A DNA stretch of 64,000 nt from Arenibacter palladensis (GTDB lineage: Bacteria > Bacteroidota > Bacteroidia > Flavobacteriales > Flavobacteriaceae), in contig NZ_FQUX01000007.1 of NCBI RefSeq assembly GCF_900129275.1, positions 230,123 through 294,122 of the forward strand. Reading direction: 5' to 3'. Shown piece after piece: positions 1 to 10,252 of this stretch. The notes under the pieces were generated by a model. That model worked only from the letters and a program-made list of their open reading frames with translations. It searched no databases and had not been told where the DNA came from. Position 1 is the first letter of the stretch. Every line of letters starts with the position of its first letter. Position numbers and translations under genes: made by a program.

Positions 1-1338
1 CGGACCTATCAATCTGGTGCCAAAAGCGTGACAACCTGCGCATACCCCATAATATGTAAGCTCGCCCAACTCTTCTTTGGATACGGATCTTGGGGGTACG
101 GGTGATGGGGTCATCATAGTTGCTATGTCCTCAGTATCGGTAATTTGGGCTACTCCGTAGCCATCCAATCCAAAGGTTCGGAATTTGTTCTTATCCCTTA
201 TGGTACTGCCAGTTCCACCTCCATAGGCAAAAATGTCGGGACCCTTTGTGTCCATTTGGGTAAGCATAATTGCCTTAATTTCACCCGTGGGGTCATTGCC
301 GTTATTGAACATGATATTATCCAGTATAACGACCCTGTCCGGATTTCCTTCGGAATTGGGGTCATTTGCCTTTGGAGCACCGGTAGCGAGATCTACTATG
401 GTAATCCCTGTGTTATTATTTCCTGTAATAATATTGTTCTCTACAATGACATCATCGGCAGCCATAATTAAAATACCCGTACCCGATGGAATTCCGGAAA
501 CCGTTGATCCAGGGGCACCAAAGTTTTCATGGTTGTTGTTTACAACAAAGTTATTGCGCAGTATAACATCAAAGGTGGTCTTTATGGGAAGGCCGGGGGT
601 GACAAAAGCTAGGAGTCCCCCTGTATTATTATGGGCATAATTGTTTTCTACCAAGCAGTGCCTGGAATTTTCAATCTCTATTCCCGCAACATTATCAAAT
701 ACTTCGTTATGTCTTACATCTACATTATCGCACATGCCTATATATATGGCTGCATCCGCAATTTTGCTCAATACGTTATGTTCCACCAGCCCGTTTTTGC
801 CATACTGTGGAAAGATGCCATAAACCCCGGTATCAATAATCCAGTTGTTGCGGATAATAAAATTGTTACCAGCTTGGCCCATTATGCCATTGCCTTTGTA
901 GTTGATTATTTTGAAATTCTCTATAAGAATTCCATTACCGGAATACAGGAAGGCATCGTTTATTTCTTTTTTGCCATCCAAAGTGGGCCATTCTCCTTTG
1001 ATTACTACGCCTTGTAAGCTAATATCATCCTTATCAATGTATACGTTCTCCGAATACGTTCCTGGATATACGCGTATTAGATCTCCTGGATTTGCCTCTT
1101 TTACGGCATCCTGAATGGAGGAGCCCTTTCTTACTTCTATGATTTTTCCTGTAAATTCTCGATTGGAAGCTACTTGTGTAGTGTCGTTTTTGAGCCCTAT
1201 ATTTCTATATTTTATGGTAGAAGGAATAGGAACAGTCTCCACATTATCTTGTCCAAAGAACGATTTTCCTATGAACACCCCAATACCCAATAGTACAATG
1301 GAACCGAGGATTTTTAAAAATGGTGATTTTTTCTTCAT
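1..1338 (-). CDS. Parallel beta-helix protein with C-terminal c-type cytochrome motif (partial)
   Basis: The frame is fully open from the ATG at 1338 to the left edge (446 residues seen; the C-terminus lies outside the window). Residues 1-24 form a signal anchor (KKKSPFLKILGSIVLLGIG). Residues 55-390 contain repeated short strands of the type NN-x-IxxNxI, typical of right-handed parallel beta-helix proteins (NosD/TIGR03805-like). After the helix, residues 433-437 read CAGCH, a CxxCH heme c attachment site, so a cytochrome c domain begins just before the edge. TIGR03805-type proteins are known to pair with or be fused to a second family of unknown function. The adjacent gene (1357-2547) is a di-heme peroxidase-like protein, 18 nt away and on the same strand, suggesting a periplasmic redox function. 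The substrate is unknown. Confidence 0.85.
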   Translation of the reverse strand, partial: MKKKSPFLKILGSIVLLGIGVFIGKSFFGQDNVETVPIPSTIKYRNIGLKNDTTQVASNREFTGKIIEVRKGSSIQDAVKEANPGDLIRVYPGTYSENVYIDKDDISLQGVVIKGEWPTLDGKKEINDAFLYSGNGILIENFKIINYKGNGIMGQAGNNFIIRNNWIIDTGVYGIFPQYGKNGLVEHNVLSKIADAAIYIGMCDNVDVRHNEVFDNVAGIEIENSRHCLVENNYAHNNTGGLLAFVTPGLPIKTTFDVILRNNFVVNNNHENFGAPGSTVSGIPSGTGILIMAADDVIVENNIITGNNNTGITIVDLATGAPKANDPNSEGNPDRVVILDNIMFNNGNDPTGEIKAIMLTQMDTKGPDIFAYGGGTGSTIRDKNKFRTFGLDGYGVAQITDTEDIATMMTPSPVPPRSVSKEELGELTYYGVCAGCHAFGTRLIGP

Positions 1339-1356
1339 TTTTTAATTGATTATTAA

Positions 1357-2547
1357 TTAAGAGGATATATGAAGTCCTGAAGGCAGTACCTCTGGAACTT
1401 TTGGTTTAAATGATTCGTCGGTCAGGGTTTTGAGAAAATCTACTAAACGGTCCAATTCGTAATCGGTTAAGTTGGGTTCCCATATGTGCCAATGGATCAG
1501 TAAGTTCTCGCCATCAGGTGCCGCATGGCCCCGACCGTCCGTATAAAATTGAACGGTTTCACGAAGGGTTTTAAATCTTCCCGAGTGCATATAAGGGGCG
1601 GTTTGTGCTATATTTCTTAGACTGGGAACCTTAAAGGCCCCTCTTAAGCTTTTGTCATTAAAGGGAATTTCCGCTCCGGGATCTATTGGTAATCCGTCTG
1701 GTTCTGGAGTTCCGATTACAGCAAATTGTTGGTTGGTAAATAGGGGCGGGGTGTGGCACTCTGCACAGCGAGCCACGAAAGATCTAAATATATTAAGTCC
1801 TTCTATTTCGTTTTTGTTCAGGGCTCCGTCATAGCCATGTGCATATTGGTCATATTTACTGTTCAAGGAAACCAAGGACGATTGGAAGGCCGCAATGGCG
1901 TTGGTGATTTCCTTGAGCAAAATGGGCTCATCCTTAAGCCTGTTGGGATACGCCTCTGCAAATAATTTTTTATAATTTTCAATATCATTGATGGTCCTGA
2001 GTAAATTTTCTGGTGTATTTCCCATTTCTATCTCGGAAAACAATGGTTCCAGCATTTGCTCTTCCAAGGTCGAGGCACGACCGTCCCAAAAGAGCTTTTT
2101 TAGATAGCCGACATTATAAAGGGACGGTGCGGCCCTTTTCAATTTATTATTATCTATACCACGGCTAACTGCGAGTCCATCACTTAATCCTTTGTTGGGA
2201 TCGTGACATGAGGCACAGGAGACGGTTTGATCGGCAGACAGAACAGGGTCAAAAAACAAATACCTTCCCAAATCAATTTCCTGTGGAGAAAAACCATCCC
2301 TAATTTCCGGTAAGGCCGATTTTAGACCGCCTACACCGGCCTTGTTGGTTGTAGGGTATTGACTATATAGGTTTTTTGCAATGCACTCATTGTTTTCGTT
2401 CAGCTTAAATCCAGGTGGACAGGAGCTTTTTAAAAGGGGAACGGGATAATAGCTTGAAGGTCTTTGGCCCGCAAAAAATGCCAATGCCAAGATTCCTAGA
2501 ATTACCACTGGTAGAATTGCTTTTAAAATGACCTTACTTTTTATCAT
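1357..2547 (-). CDS. Di-heme cytochrome c peroxidase / MauG family protein
   Basis: A 396-residue protein with an N-terminal hydrophobic anchor (about 4-26), then the bacterial di-heme peroxidase fold. The first heme site is CASCH at residues 111-115 and the second is CAECH at 261-265. A methionine in the APYMHSGRF segment (M320) fits the distal ligand position of the C-terminal heme. Family members reduce H2O2 with electrons from small cytochromes, or (MauG type) oxidise a partner protein. Which of the two applies cannot be told here. It lies 18 nt upstream of the beta-helix/cytochrome gene on the same strand, so the two are probably co-transcribed and face the periplasm. Confidence 0.9.
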   Translation of the reverse strand: MIKSKVILKAILPVVILGILALAFFAGQRPSSYYPVPLLKSSCPPGFKLNENNECIAKNLYSQYPTTNKAGVGGLKSALPEIRDGFSPQEIDLGRYLFFDPVLSADQTVSCASCHDPNKGLSDGLAVSRGIDNNKLKRAAPSLYNVGYLKKLFWDGRASTLEEQMLEPLFSEIEMGNTPENLLRTINDIENYKKLFAEAYPNRLKDEPILLKEITNAIAAFQSSLVSLNSKYDQYAHGYDGALNKNEIEGLNIFRSFVARCAECHTPPLFTNQQFAVIGTPEPDGLPIDPGAEIPFNDKSLRGAFKVPSLRNIAQTAPYMHSGRFKTLRETVQFYTDGRGHAAPDGENLLIHWHIWEPNLTDYELDRLVDFLKTLTDESFKPKVPEVLPSGLHISS

Positions 2548-2782
2548 TTGGTCTTAATTTATACTTCAGTTGTTCAATGATATTTAGGACTGTATATGTG
2601 CCAGGTCACATTAGGGTTTAATTACCACATTTGAACTAACAGGTCTCACTTGTATATGGAAACAGATGTGTGATACCCCGTTCATTGGTATAGGCAGATA
2701 CACTATTGGTACAAATTAACAACGGTGTTTCAACTAACTATTATGTCTACTATACTTTGTGATGAAATATCCCTATTTGGGA

Positions 2783-3640
2783 TTAATGGGACATTTTTTT
2801 TGGTTGTAGTATTTTTTCAAACTCGGTCTTGTAACCAAATGAAACAGGAATTTTTTCCTCTGGGATATATTGGATATTAAGGGCGTACCCTTTTTTAGTT
2901 TTCTTTGCGGAGTTAATGTATACCGTATTGACCATATAGGACCTATGGACGCGGATTACCTTAGGGTCTGAGATAATTTCATCCAACTCCTTGAAACTCA
3001 TTCTAATAAGTTCCTTGTTGATTTTTTCTCCCGTAAAGTAAAAGAGTTCCAGATAATTACCTGCAGATTTGATATACAATAATTGGTTGTATTTTATGGC
3101 CAATACCACCTTATTGTTTTCTCCATGTAGAATCAATAATTCACTGTTCCCTTCGGTGCCTGTATTTTTTATGTTGTACTGAATTTCTTCTTTGAAGGAG
3201 GATAATTTTTGTTTGATTTGGGCATACCACAAAAACAGTGTATAGGGCACCACCACTACTAAACCTATTTGCCAAAAGGTAAGCAGGAATTCCGAAATTT
3301 GTTCTTGAAGTGTTCGCATGGGCGGACTATAGGCAATCTCGAATATAATGGCCATTAATCCCATTTCCATAAGTCCCCATGGGAGTAAGCTATAGATTTT
3401 AAATCTTTTGGGACCAAAAATTGTACGAAGTATAAACTGGGTAAAAATAAGTACACTAAAGCCTATAAGGATAAACTCCCAATAATAATTTTCGCCCCAT
3501 TTATTAATGTTGTAAGGTGCATATATATTGATGAAAATGAAAGAATACAGACTAATAAAGCCGATCAATAAAAGTTTGCTTCCAGGGGAATCCAGATAGG
3601 GGATTTCCTGTTTTAATATTGCTTCTATACGCTTCCTCAT
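2783..3640 (-). CDS. Membrane-bound LytTR-family transcriptional regulator
   Basis: A 285-residue protein with four predicted membrane segments in the first half (about 22-40, 53-73, 83-102, 118-140). A C-terminal LytTR DNA-binding domain covers about 165-280, recognisable by the YIKSAGNYLEL segment, the basic IRVHRSYMVN stretch and the hydrophobic strands around them. There is no receiver domain, so the membrane part probably senses the signal, a common arrangement in Bacteroidota. It lies 235 nt upstream of the peroxidase gene on the same strand and could regulate it; no operator could be identified. Confidence 0.88.
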   Translation of the reverse strand: MRKRIEAILKQEIPYLDSPGSKLLLIGFISLYSFIFINIYAPYNINKWGENYYWEFILIGFSVLIFTQFILRTIFGPKRFKIYSLLPWGLMEMGLMAIIFEIAYSPPMRTLQEQISEFLLTFWQIGLVVVVPYTLFLWYAQIKQKLSSFKEEIQYNIKNTGTEGNSELLILHGENNKVVLAIKYNQLLYIKSAGNYLELFYFTGEKINKELIRMSFKELDEIISDPKVIRVHRSYMVNTVYINSAKKTKKGYALNIQYIPEEKIPVSFGYKTEFEKILQPKKMSH

Positions 3641-4077
3641 ATGTTGGACCGGTTACAAAAACAAGACATGGTAATTAATGGTTTTAATGGTTGGGTTATT
3701 TTGCTACTTCGAATCTAATGAAAATAGTTTTTATAGGAATGCCCTCACGAAATTATCTTTTTAAAACGGGTTTTTGATTTTACTCTTTAGTTGGGATTTG
3801 AATGCTCTGACGCTTGCCTGCCGTAACGGAACGGGCGGTCCTGCATGTTCTATTAGACGGGTGTTGAAGTGTTTTTAGTAGTTTTCTTCCGATGCTTTAT
3901 GGGCCAGACATTGCTGGCAAACAGGCTTGAGCCGAGGCAATTGACTTTTAATCAAGCTGTATTCCAGTTTACCAATAATAGGTGAAATTCAGGCTGATCA
4001 TAAAGCCGAAGGGTGGTGCAGTAAACAATTGAGCACAATTTCATAAATCATCCCTCGACAGATAGAACGATTGTATT
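3641..4077. other. Intergenic region, 437 nt, no gene recognised
   Basis: No convincing reading frame, RNA gene or terminator was seen between the LytTR gene and the polymerase gene. The middle (about 3805-3940) is visibly richer in G and C than its flanks and contains a short imperfect inverted element around cttgcctgccgtaacgg (from about 3812). It may be a REP-like element or the remnant of a lost gene. Confidence 0.4.
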
Positions 4078-7000
4078 TTATTTGTTATCGGAATTCTGTC
4101 TCAATACACTCGTTTTCATATCGGCATACCTAGGATCTGGAATATAATCTTGTTTTTGCATTTTTATGACCTCTATGCTCAAGAAGCCAAATTCGCTTAC
4201 TACTTTTCCATAAAAGCGATAAATACCTCTTCCCCTAAAGAAATATTTAGCGGCTATTGGCGGAAAAAGAACGGTGTCAAATACTTCCCCGTGTTGATCT
4301 ACCAAGGTGGCAAAATTCATACGGGTTCCCTGATGGGTCCTAGTATTTTTTACGGTCACAAGATATCCGTAAATATCAATATTCTTGCCCAGATAGGCTT
4401 CCAGGTCCCTTTTGCCATTGGTGTTGCTGGGTGGCTCTGCCAAAATATTGAACGGACTGCAAAGGGTAAACCCCATTAGTTCCAATTGTGTAAAGGCCAT
4501 TTCCAAATCGGTGACGTATAATTTAGGGATTTCAAAGTGTTGGTGGGAAGCATTAAATAATTTAGGGTGGTCCAATTTGGTGTTTTTGGATAGTGAAAGA
4601 TGAGCTTGCCATAACAGTTCGTGTTTATTTATCCCTGTAAATGCAAAGGCGTCTATTCTGATAAGGATACTCAATTGTTCTACGGATATGTAGACTCTAT
4701 CCAAAAAATTGGTCAAGGATAAAAATGGACCATTGGTTGTCCTTTCAGTTATAATGCGCTCTACCACTTTTCCTTCCAAATCTCTGAGGTACATATACCC
4801 CAAGTATATTTCTTTCCCATAAATGCAATTGCCCATAAAGCTTTTGTTTATACAGGGAGAATGAATTTCGGCCCCTAACATGCGTGCTTCGTGTATATAA
4901 AATTCGGCACTATAGAAACCACCTCCATTGTTAAGCACGGCTACCATATATTCAAAAGGGTAGTACGCCTTTAGAAATAAGGTCTGATAACTTTCAACTG
5001 CATAGGAGGCAGAATGTCCTTTGGCGAAGGCGTATCCTGCAAAACTCGCAACCTGGTCCCATATTTCGAAAATAAGCGGATCGTTATACCCTTTATTTCT
5101 GCAATTATCCACGAACTTGTCCTTCACTTTTTGGAATTCCTCCCTGGAACGAAACTTACCGCTCATACCTCGCCTAAGGACATCGGCCTCACCAAGGGTT
5201 AGATCGGCAAAATAGTGGGCCACCTTAATTACATCCTCCTGATACACCATCACACCATAGGTTTCCGGCATAATGGACAACATCACCGGATGTGCCCTTT
5301 CCTTGGCACGTTGTGGATCCCGATGGCGTAATATGTACTCCCGCATCATACCACTTTTGGCCACTCCGGGGCGTATTATGGAACTGGCGGCTACCAAACC
5401 CAAATAATTATCCACCTCCAGTTTCTTTAACAACATTCGCATTGCCGGGGATTCAACATAAAAGCAGCCCATACATTGGGCGCTTTTGACCATTTTGTTG
5501 ATGTTGGGGTCATTTTTAAAATGGGTAACATCATGTATATCAATGTTGCTAATTTCTTCAGGTTGATTATAGCTTATGATTTCCAAGGTCTCTTCAATTT
5601 TGGCCAGACCGCGTTGGGATAGGATGTCGAACTTAAAGAGACCAACATCTTCCGCTATCACCATATCAAATTGTGTAGTAGGATAACCTTTGGGAGGGAG
5701 GTGGGTGGCTGAAAAATAATGAATGGGTTTTTCGGTTATGAGGATGCCACCGGCATGGATACTTAAATAATTGGGCATCCCTTTTAACAATTGCCCGTAC
5801 TTAAGGACCAATAGGGCAACCTTGTCCAATTCCGAAACATTATATTTTCTATCGCATAGAACATCTATTTCCTCTTTGGGTAGTCCAAACACCTTGCCGA
5901 GTTCCCGTACAACCCCTTTTTCCTGAAAGGTTACATAGGTTCCCAAGAGTGTAACGTTGGGGAAACGCTCAAAGATATATTGGGTCATGGCCTCGCGGTC
6001 TTTCCATGAAAAGTCTATATCAAAATCTGGAGGGTTTACACGGTATAGATTAATAAAACGCTCAAAATACAAGTCTAGTTCAATGGGGTCTACATCGGTA
6101 ATGTGAAGTAAATAGGCTACTATACTATTGGCCCCACTTCCCCGTCCCACATAAAAAAAGCCCTGTTTTCTGGCATGTGAAACTATATCCCAATTAATTA
6201 AAAAGTAGGATACAAATCCCATTTTCTTTATCAAGTCCAATTCCTTTTGGAGACGATCCAGAATTACCTTATCTATTTTGATGTGTTTGTATCTTTCTGG
6301 TAATCCTTTTTGACACAATTCTTCCAATAGGGCCTCGTCCTTTTTAGTGTCACCTAGATATGTAACAAGATTTTGGGGCTTTCTGTCTTCTGAGAAATCA
6401 AAATAAATATTGCAGGACCCCATTAATCGCTCGGTGTTTTCCAAAATAAATCGATATTCGGAAAAAGCGGATAACAGGTCATCCAAGGGAAGCATTTTCT
6501 CATCAGGATCAGCTTCCTCGCTTTGGGACAATTTACTTAAGAGGATGTTGTTGTCTATGGCGCGAAGCAGCCTGTGAGCATTAAAGTCGCGTTTATTTCT
6601 GAAAGTAACAGCTTGTTGAACCACCAATTTATCCCTATGATCCAATATTTTGGTAAACGGCAACCTCCTTAGATCTTTGATGGATATGCCTATAAACTCG
6701 TGCTCCAAAAAGGAATCCTGTTTATTCTGTAATACTTTTTCGAACGGATATATTACAAATGCATCATTAAAAACAGGAGCTCGGGATTCAATTTTTTTAT
6801 CATGATGCAAATGTTCGGACAGGAAATTGTTCAACTCTTGGTATCCATTGTTGTTTTTGGCCAAACCAACAAAACAGGGATCTATCCCGTTTCTAAAGTC
6901 GATTCCCACGATAGGTTTAATGCCCTTTTCCTGTGCCTTTCTTACAAAGTTCAATCCTGCCGAGGTGTTATTGATATCGGTAAGCGCCAAATGATGTACC

Positions 7001-7086
7001 TGGTTTTTTTCGGCCAATTCCAAGAGTTCCACTTCGGACATGGTTCCGAAGCGAAGGCTGTAATATGTATGGCAGTTTAGGTACAT
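4078..7086 (-). CDS. DNA polymerase III alpha subunit, short alternative type (DnaE2/ImuC-like)
   Basis: A 1002-residue C-family polymerase, much shorter than the roughly 1450-residue main DnaE of Bacteroidota. It has an N-terminal PHP-like domain (1 to about 190), a palm with the catalytic aspartates PDFDIDF (D354, D356) and FKFD (D487), a GRGSGANS motif near 315, a helix-hairpin-helix/finger region, and a C-terminal OB fold (about 905-980). In the PHP domain the usual HxH near the start is replaced by NCH, so its metal site is probably inactive. Family members of this size generally act in translesion synthesis with an ImuB/DinB-like partner. No such partner is in the window, so the mutasome role is inference. 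No LexA box was identified. Confidence 0.88.
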   Translation of the reverse strand: MYLNCHTYYSLRFGTMSEVELLELAEKNQVHHLALTDINNTSAGLNFVRKAQEKGIKPIVGIDFRNGIDPCFVGLAKNNNGYQELNNFLSEHLHHDKKIESRAPVFNDAFVIYPFEKVLQNKQDSFLEHEFIGISIKDLRRLPFTKILDHRDKLVVQQAVTFRNKRDFNAHRLLRAIDNNILLSKLSQSEEADPDEKMLPLDDLLSAFSEYRFILENTERLMGSCNIYFDFSEDRKPQNLVTYLGDTKKDEALLEELCQKGLPERYKHIKIDKVILDRLQKELDLIKKMGFVSYFLINWDIVSHARKQGFFYVGRGSGANSIVAYLLHITDVDPIELDLYFERFINLYRVNPPDFDIDFSWKDREAMTQYIFERFPNVTLLGTYVTFQEKGVVRELGKVFGLPKEEIDVLCDRKYNVSELDKVALLVLKYGQLLKGMPNYLSIHAGGILITEKPIHYFSATHLPPKGYPTTQFDMVIAEDVGLFKFDILSQRGLAKIEETLEIISYNQPEEISNIDIHDVTHFKNDPNINKMVKSAQCMGCFYVESPAMRMLLKKLEVDNYLGLVAASSIIRPGVAKSGMMREYILRHRDPQRAKERAHPVMLSIMPETYGVMVYQEDVIKVAHYFADLTLGEADVLRRGMSGKFRSREEFQKVKDKFVDNCRNKGYNDPLIFEIWDQVASFAGYAFAKGHSASYAVESYQTLFLKAYYPFEYMVAVLNNGGGFYSAEFYIHEARMLGAEIHSPCINKSFMGNCIYGKEIYLGYMYLRDLEGKVVERIITERTTNGPFLSLTNFLDRVYISVEQLSILIRIDAFAFTGINKHELLWQAHLSLSKNTKLDHPKLFNASHQHFEIPKLYVTDLEMAFTQLELMGFTLCSPFNILAEPPSNTNGKRDLEAYLGKNIDIYGYLVTVKNTRTHQGTRMNFATLVDQHGEVFDTVLFPPIAAKYFFRGRGIYRFYGKVVSEFGFLSIEVIKMQKQDYIPDPRYADMKTSVLRQNSDNK

Positions 7087-7417
7087 ATTTTGACGTTGAA
7101 ATGAAAGTCACGGTATTGGACGTTGGAACAAGGATTTTACTTGGAATTTAATACAAATGCCCTGCTGCATATGTCTTTAAAATATAATGGGCATACCGTG
7201 TATATAACATGGGCCATTAACAATAAAATTAAGCTTGTGAATCCGCTTAATTCCTAAAGCTAAAGATAAGGCTTATTGAGCCATTTTGTCGTTTGCTTGC
7301 GATTTTTAACTCCCTTTTGCGCCTAATCAAATGGCCGTGGATTAACGTTAGGCATATAGAGAAAAGTCGGGGCCCACTGCTTCATGGGCTAGTGGAAAAC
7401 CAATAGCTTATATTAAA
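7087..7417. other. Intergenic region, 331 nt, no feature recognised
   Basis: This is the stretch between the end of lptD and the start of the alternative dnaE, both on the minus strand. It should contain the dnaE promoter and the 3' end of the lptD transcript. I see no clear stem-loop terminator, small reading frame or RNA gene. Confidence 0.4.
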
Positions 7418-10123
7418 TTAGTTCCGTTTGCTCCGGTTTTCCCATTTAAGATCTTGTAGTATGGAGCTTTTTATTCCTATGAAGAAATACCAACGTTTAT
7501 AGGTTCCGAAGGGAGTCCAGTTAAAGTTCATTCTAAAACTTTTAAGGTCCCTCTCGAACCGTAATTGGGTAAGGGTAAATCCTTTGTTTTTGAAATCATA
7601 ACCGGAAGAACCACCAATTTTCCACCTCGGGGAAAGTTGTATGTTCCCGGAAAACATTAGGGAATGGCTGCCAATGGTATTTTGTCTATTGGAATTACTG
7701 TAATTAACTGCATATGCCAATCTAAGATCCCATGGCAATTTTGTACCATAAACCGGATTTTCCACGTCTTCGGAATCCTTGTCCCTTTCGTCTTCCGGTC
7801 TATTTTCGTTAAAGTCGTTGGCCCTTCCAAACAGATCGTCATCCCTACCACCGCTTGCTGCTACATAATCGTATTCATCTTTCTTGTCCTCTTTCTTTTC
7901 ATCTTTCTTTTTTCCAAAAGTTTCACTACTAAGGGAGTAGCTAAGATTGGCTCTTGCGGTTGTAAGCCTAAACAGGCTTCCTCCGTTGTCCACATTGAAG
8001 GTGTTTATACGGGTTCCATTGTTATCTATGGCATAGGGGTCCAAACTGGCACCAAAGTTAATAGCCATTTTATTGTTGAGGATGTTGGTTCCACCACTTA
8101 GGTTCAATGGACTTAACTTTAATGAATCTGCTTCAAAATTATATCCGGTCGATAAGTTAAGATTACTTAACAGCGATATTTTTTTCGGTTTGGTAGCCGT
8201 GGAATCTTTGTCGCGCACCTTGGCCTCAAATTGATTGCCCAAGGAAAAGCTCATTGAACTGGATTTGTTTAGGCCTGGTGCACCGTTCAATGTACCTTCG
8301 AAACGGCTATAGAGCTCCAATTCATCATCGGCACCAATATAGCTGTCATAATATTGATCGAATGAGGGGGTGTAGCCATAACTGACAGATGGCCTCATTA
8401 CGTGTCTAATGGCCTGTATTTTTTTATCCTCCCCAAAGTTTACCAAACCGTATAAAGTGGTCCCGATACTGGCACTAAAGTTATAGGTGCCATAGCGGTC
8501 AAATCCATTGATGGTATCCGTTACAACTTCACTTTTGGTATCCGAGTCATAACCCCTTTCATAAGTTTCAATGGCCCAAACGTCCTCATAGGAACCGCCC
8601 ACGCTTACGCTAAAATGTTTGGCTACTTTAAAATTGGTACTCAGGGGAATAGTGTTTCGGGCGCCAAAACGTGTATTATCGAACATTCTACCCGTCAAGA
8701 AATCATCCTCAGTTGTAGTAATACTATTTCTTGCGTTTAGGTTATATTGAAAGTTTACATTTTGAATGATTCCTTTTTTTATGCCTTCACGTGGTGCGAA
8801 AGGAAATATTCGTTCCATACTGGCTTGCAAAGTAGGCAAGGTAACATCAACTACCCCTGTGTTGGTGTTTTGGTTATGCGTGGCCGTTAAGCTTAGGTTT
8901 ACGGACGGATATTCCGGGAACGTCTTGGAGTATGATATGGAGGATGATAAATTGTTTACCTGGGTATTGGGCAGGTTCTGTTGCAACAGGGAATTCCTGT
9001 AATAGGAACTACTACCCAGGTTTACCGAGGCTTGAAACCTGGAATTTGGATTGCTTTTGGCATCCTGGGCATGCGAAACTTGGATATTGTATATGGTAGA
9101 TCTACTGTAATCGCTAAATCCTTTTTGACTGGTGACCAGGTTTTCGTATCTAAAATTTACATTCCCTCTATACTTATATCTTTTACTGTATACGGATTGG
9201 GTTCTAAATCCATAACTACCGTTGGTATATAGATCTCCCGTAAGGGTAAGGTCTACATAATCGTTTATGGGAACATAGTACCCACCGTTTTGCAAGAAAT
9301 ATCCTCGGTCAGGGTCGCTCCCAAAAGTGGGCATCATGACTCCGGCAGTTCTGCCAACAGTCAAAGGGAAATAGGCAAATGGAAGTGCCACGGGGGTAGG
9401 TACGTCGGCTATATACAGGTTGCTGAATCCGGCAATTACCTTTTTTTGTGGTACAAATTTGGCCTTTTTTACGCGGATGTAGTAATCAGGATTTACGGTG
9501 TCCTTAGAGGTTGTTAACTTGCCCTCACTAAGGAAATAAACGGAATCGTTTTCTTTTTTGGTAATCTCTGCATAGACCTTCATGGCATCACTGCCCAACT
9601 GGCCCAAACCTGCCTGTTGTTCCGTTCTGGAGTTCCATATAATAGCCTTTTGGGTGTCAAAATTAAACCTTATGGAGTCTGGAATTACTTCATTTGTACC
9701 CTGTTTAAAAAATGGTAATTGGGTATAATTTCCTAAGGAATCTTTTAGGCGTCCTGCATAGACTTCATTCTTTACATAGTCCATAATAATGATTCCAGCC
9801 TTTAATTCTGTATCTTGGTAATAGAGCTCGGCTTCGTTATAAAGATAAATTTTTTGATCTTTTTGACTCATCTTCACATAATCCTTGGCCTTGTATTTTA
9901 TTTTGTCCAGGAGAAGTGGTTTTTTACCGTTTAAAGAGTCTACTTTTGTAGTATCCTTCAGAAGAGTATCCTGCAATTTAGGATCCGGCATAAGGGGCGC
10001 TTTTATAGTGTCCCTAAAAGCAACAATAGGTAGGGACTTAATTTGGTCTTCTTGGGCAGATGCAGTAAATGCACCATATAATAGGAGCAATAGGAAAAGT
10101 ACATGATGTTTATTTGATTGCAA
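7418..10123 (-). CDS. lptD: LPS-assembly outer-membrane protein LptD (Bacteroidota type)
   Basis: A 901-residue protein with a signal peptide (1-23, ending TASAQ), an OstA/LptA-like N-terminal beta-jellyroll region (about 80-250) and a long beta-barrel rich in alternating aromatic/polar strands. An acidic/lysine-rich insertion lies near residues 735-800. LptD with LptE inserts lipopolysaccharide into the outer leaflet. The start is TTG: there is no in-frame ATG between an upstream stop and the signal peptide. The gene is divergent from the amidase gene with 129 nt between them, so both promoters must lie there. Confidence 0.85.
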   Translation of the reverse strand: MQSNKHHVLFLLLLLYGAFTASAQEDQIKSLPIVAFRDTIKAPLMPDPKLQDTLLKDTTKVDSLNGKKPLLLDKIKYKAKDYVKMSQKDQKIYLYNEAELYYQDTELKAGIIIMDYVKNEVYAGRLKDSLGNYTQLPFFKQGTNEVIPDSIRFNFDTQKAIIWNSRTEQQAGLGQLGSDAMKVYAEITKKENDSVYFLSEGKLTTSKDTVNPDYYIRVKKAKFVPQKKVIAGFSNLYIADVPTPVALPFAYFPLTVGRTAGVMMPTFGSDPDRGYFLQNGGYYVPINDYVDLTLTGDLYTNGSYGFRTQSVYSKRYKYRGNVNFRYENLVTSQKGFSDYSRSTIYNIQVSHAQDAKSNPNSRFQASVNLGSSSYYRNSLLQQNLPNTQVNNLSSSISYSKTFPEYPSVNLSLTATHNQNTNTGVVDVTLPTLQASMERIFPFAPREGIKKGIIQNVNFQYNLNARNSITTTEDDFLTGRMFDNTRFGARNTIPLSTNFKVAKHFSVSVGGSYEDVWAIETYERGYDSDTKSEVVTDTINGFDRYGTYNFSASIGTTLYGLVNFGEDKKIQAIRHVMRPSVSYGYTPSFDQYYDSYIGADDELELYSRFEGTLNGAPGLNKSSSMSFSLGNQFEAKVRDKDSTATKPKKISLLSNLNLSTGYNFEADSLKLSPLNLSGGTNILNNKMAINFGASLDPYAIDNNGTRINTFNVDNGGSLFRLTTARANLSYSLSSETFGKKKDEKKEDKKDEYDYVAASGGRDDDLFGRANDFNENRPEDERDKDSEDVENPVYGTKLPWDLRLAYAVNYSNSNRQNTIGSHSLMFSGNIQLSPRWKIGGSSGYDFKNKGFTLTQLRFERDLKSFRMNFNWTPFGTYKRWYFFIGIKSSILQDLKWENRSKRN

Positions 10124-10252
10124 AGCTATATATCCTATTTTTGTAACGGTTTAGCTACATTTTGGGTTCAAACTTACATATATTTTTTGTTCCGCTTGTA
10201 GGGTATTGCGATAAATTTAACCTAATTAAAAGATCAAATTATCTCTAGTTAT

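Noticed and set aside
233..1345. Overlapping plus-strand frames over the first gene
   Set aside because: The minus-strand frame is open for 446 codons with a clear beta-helix pattern and a heme motif; the plus-strand products show no domain or signal.
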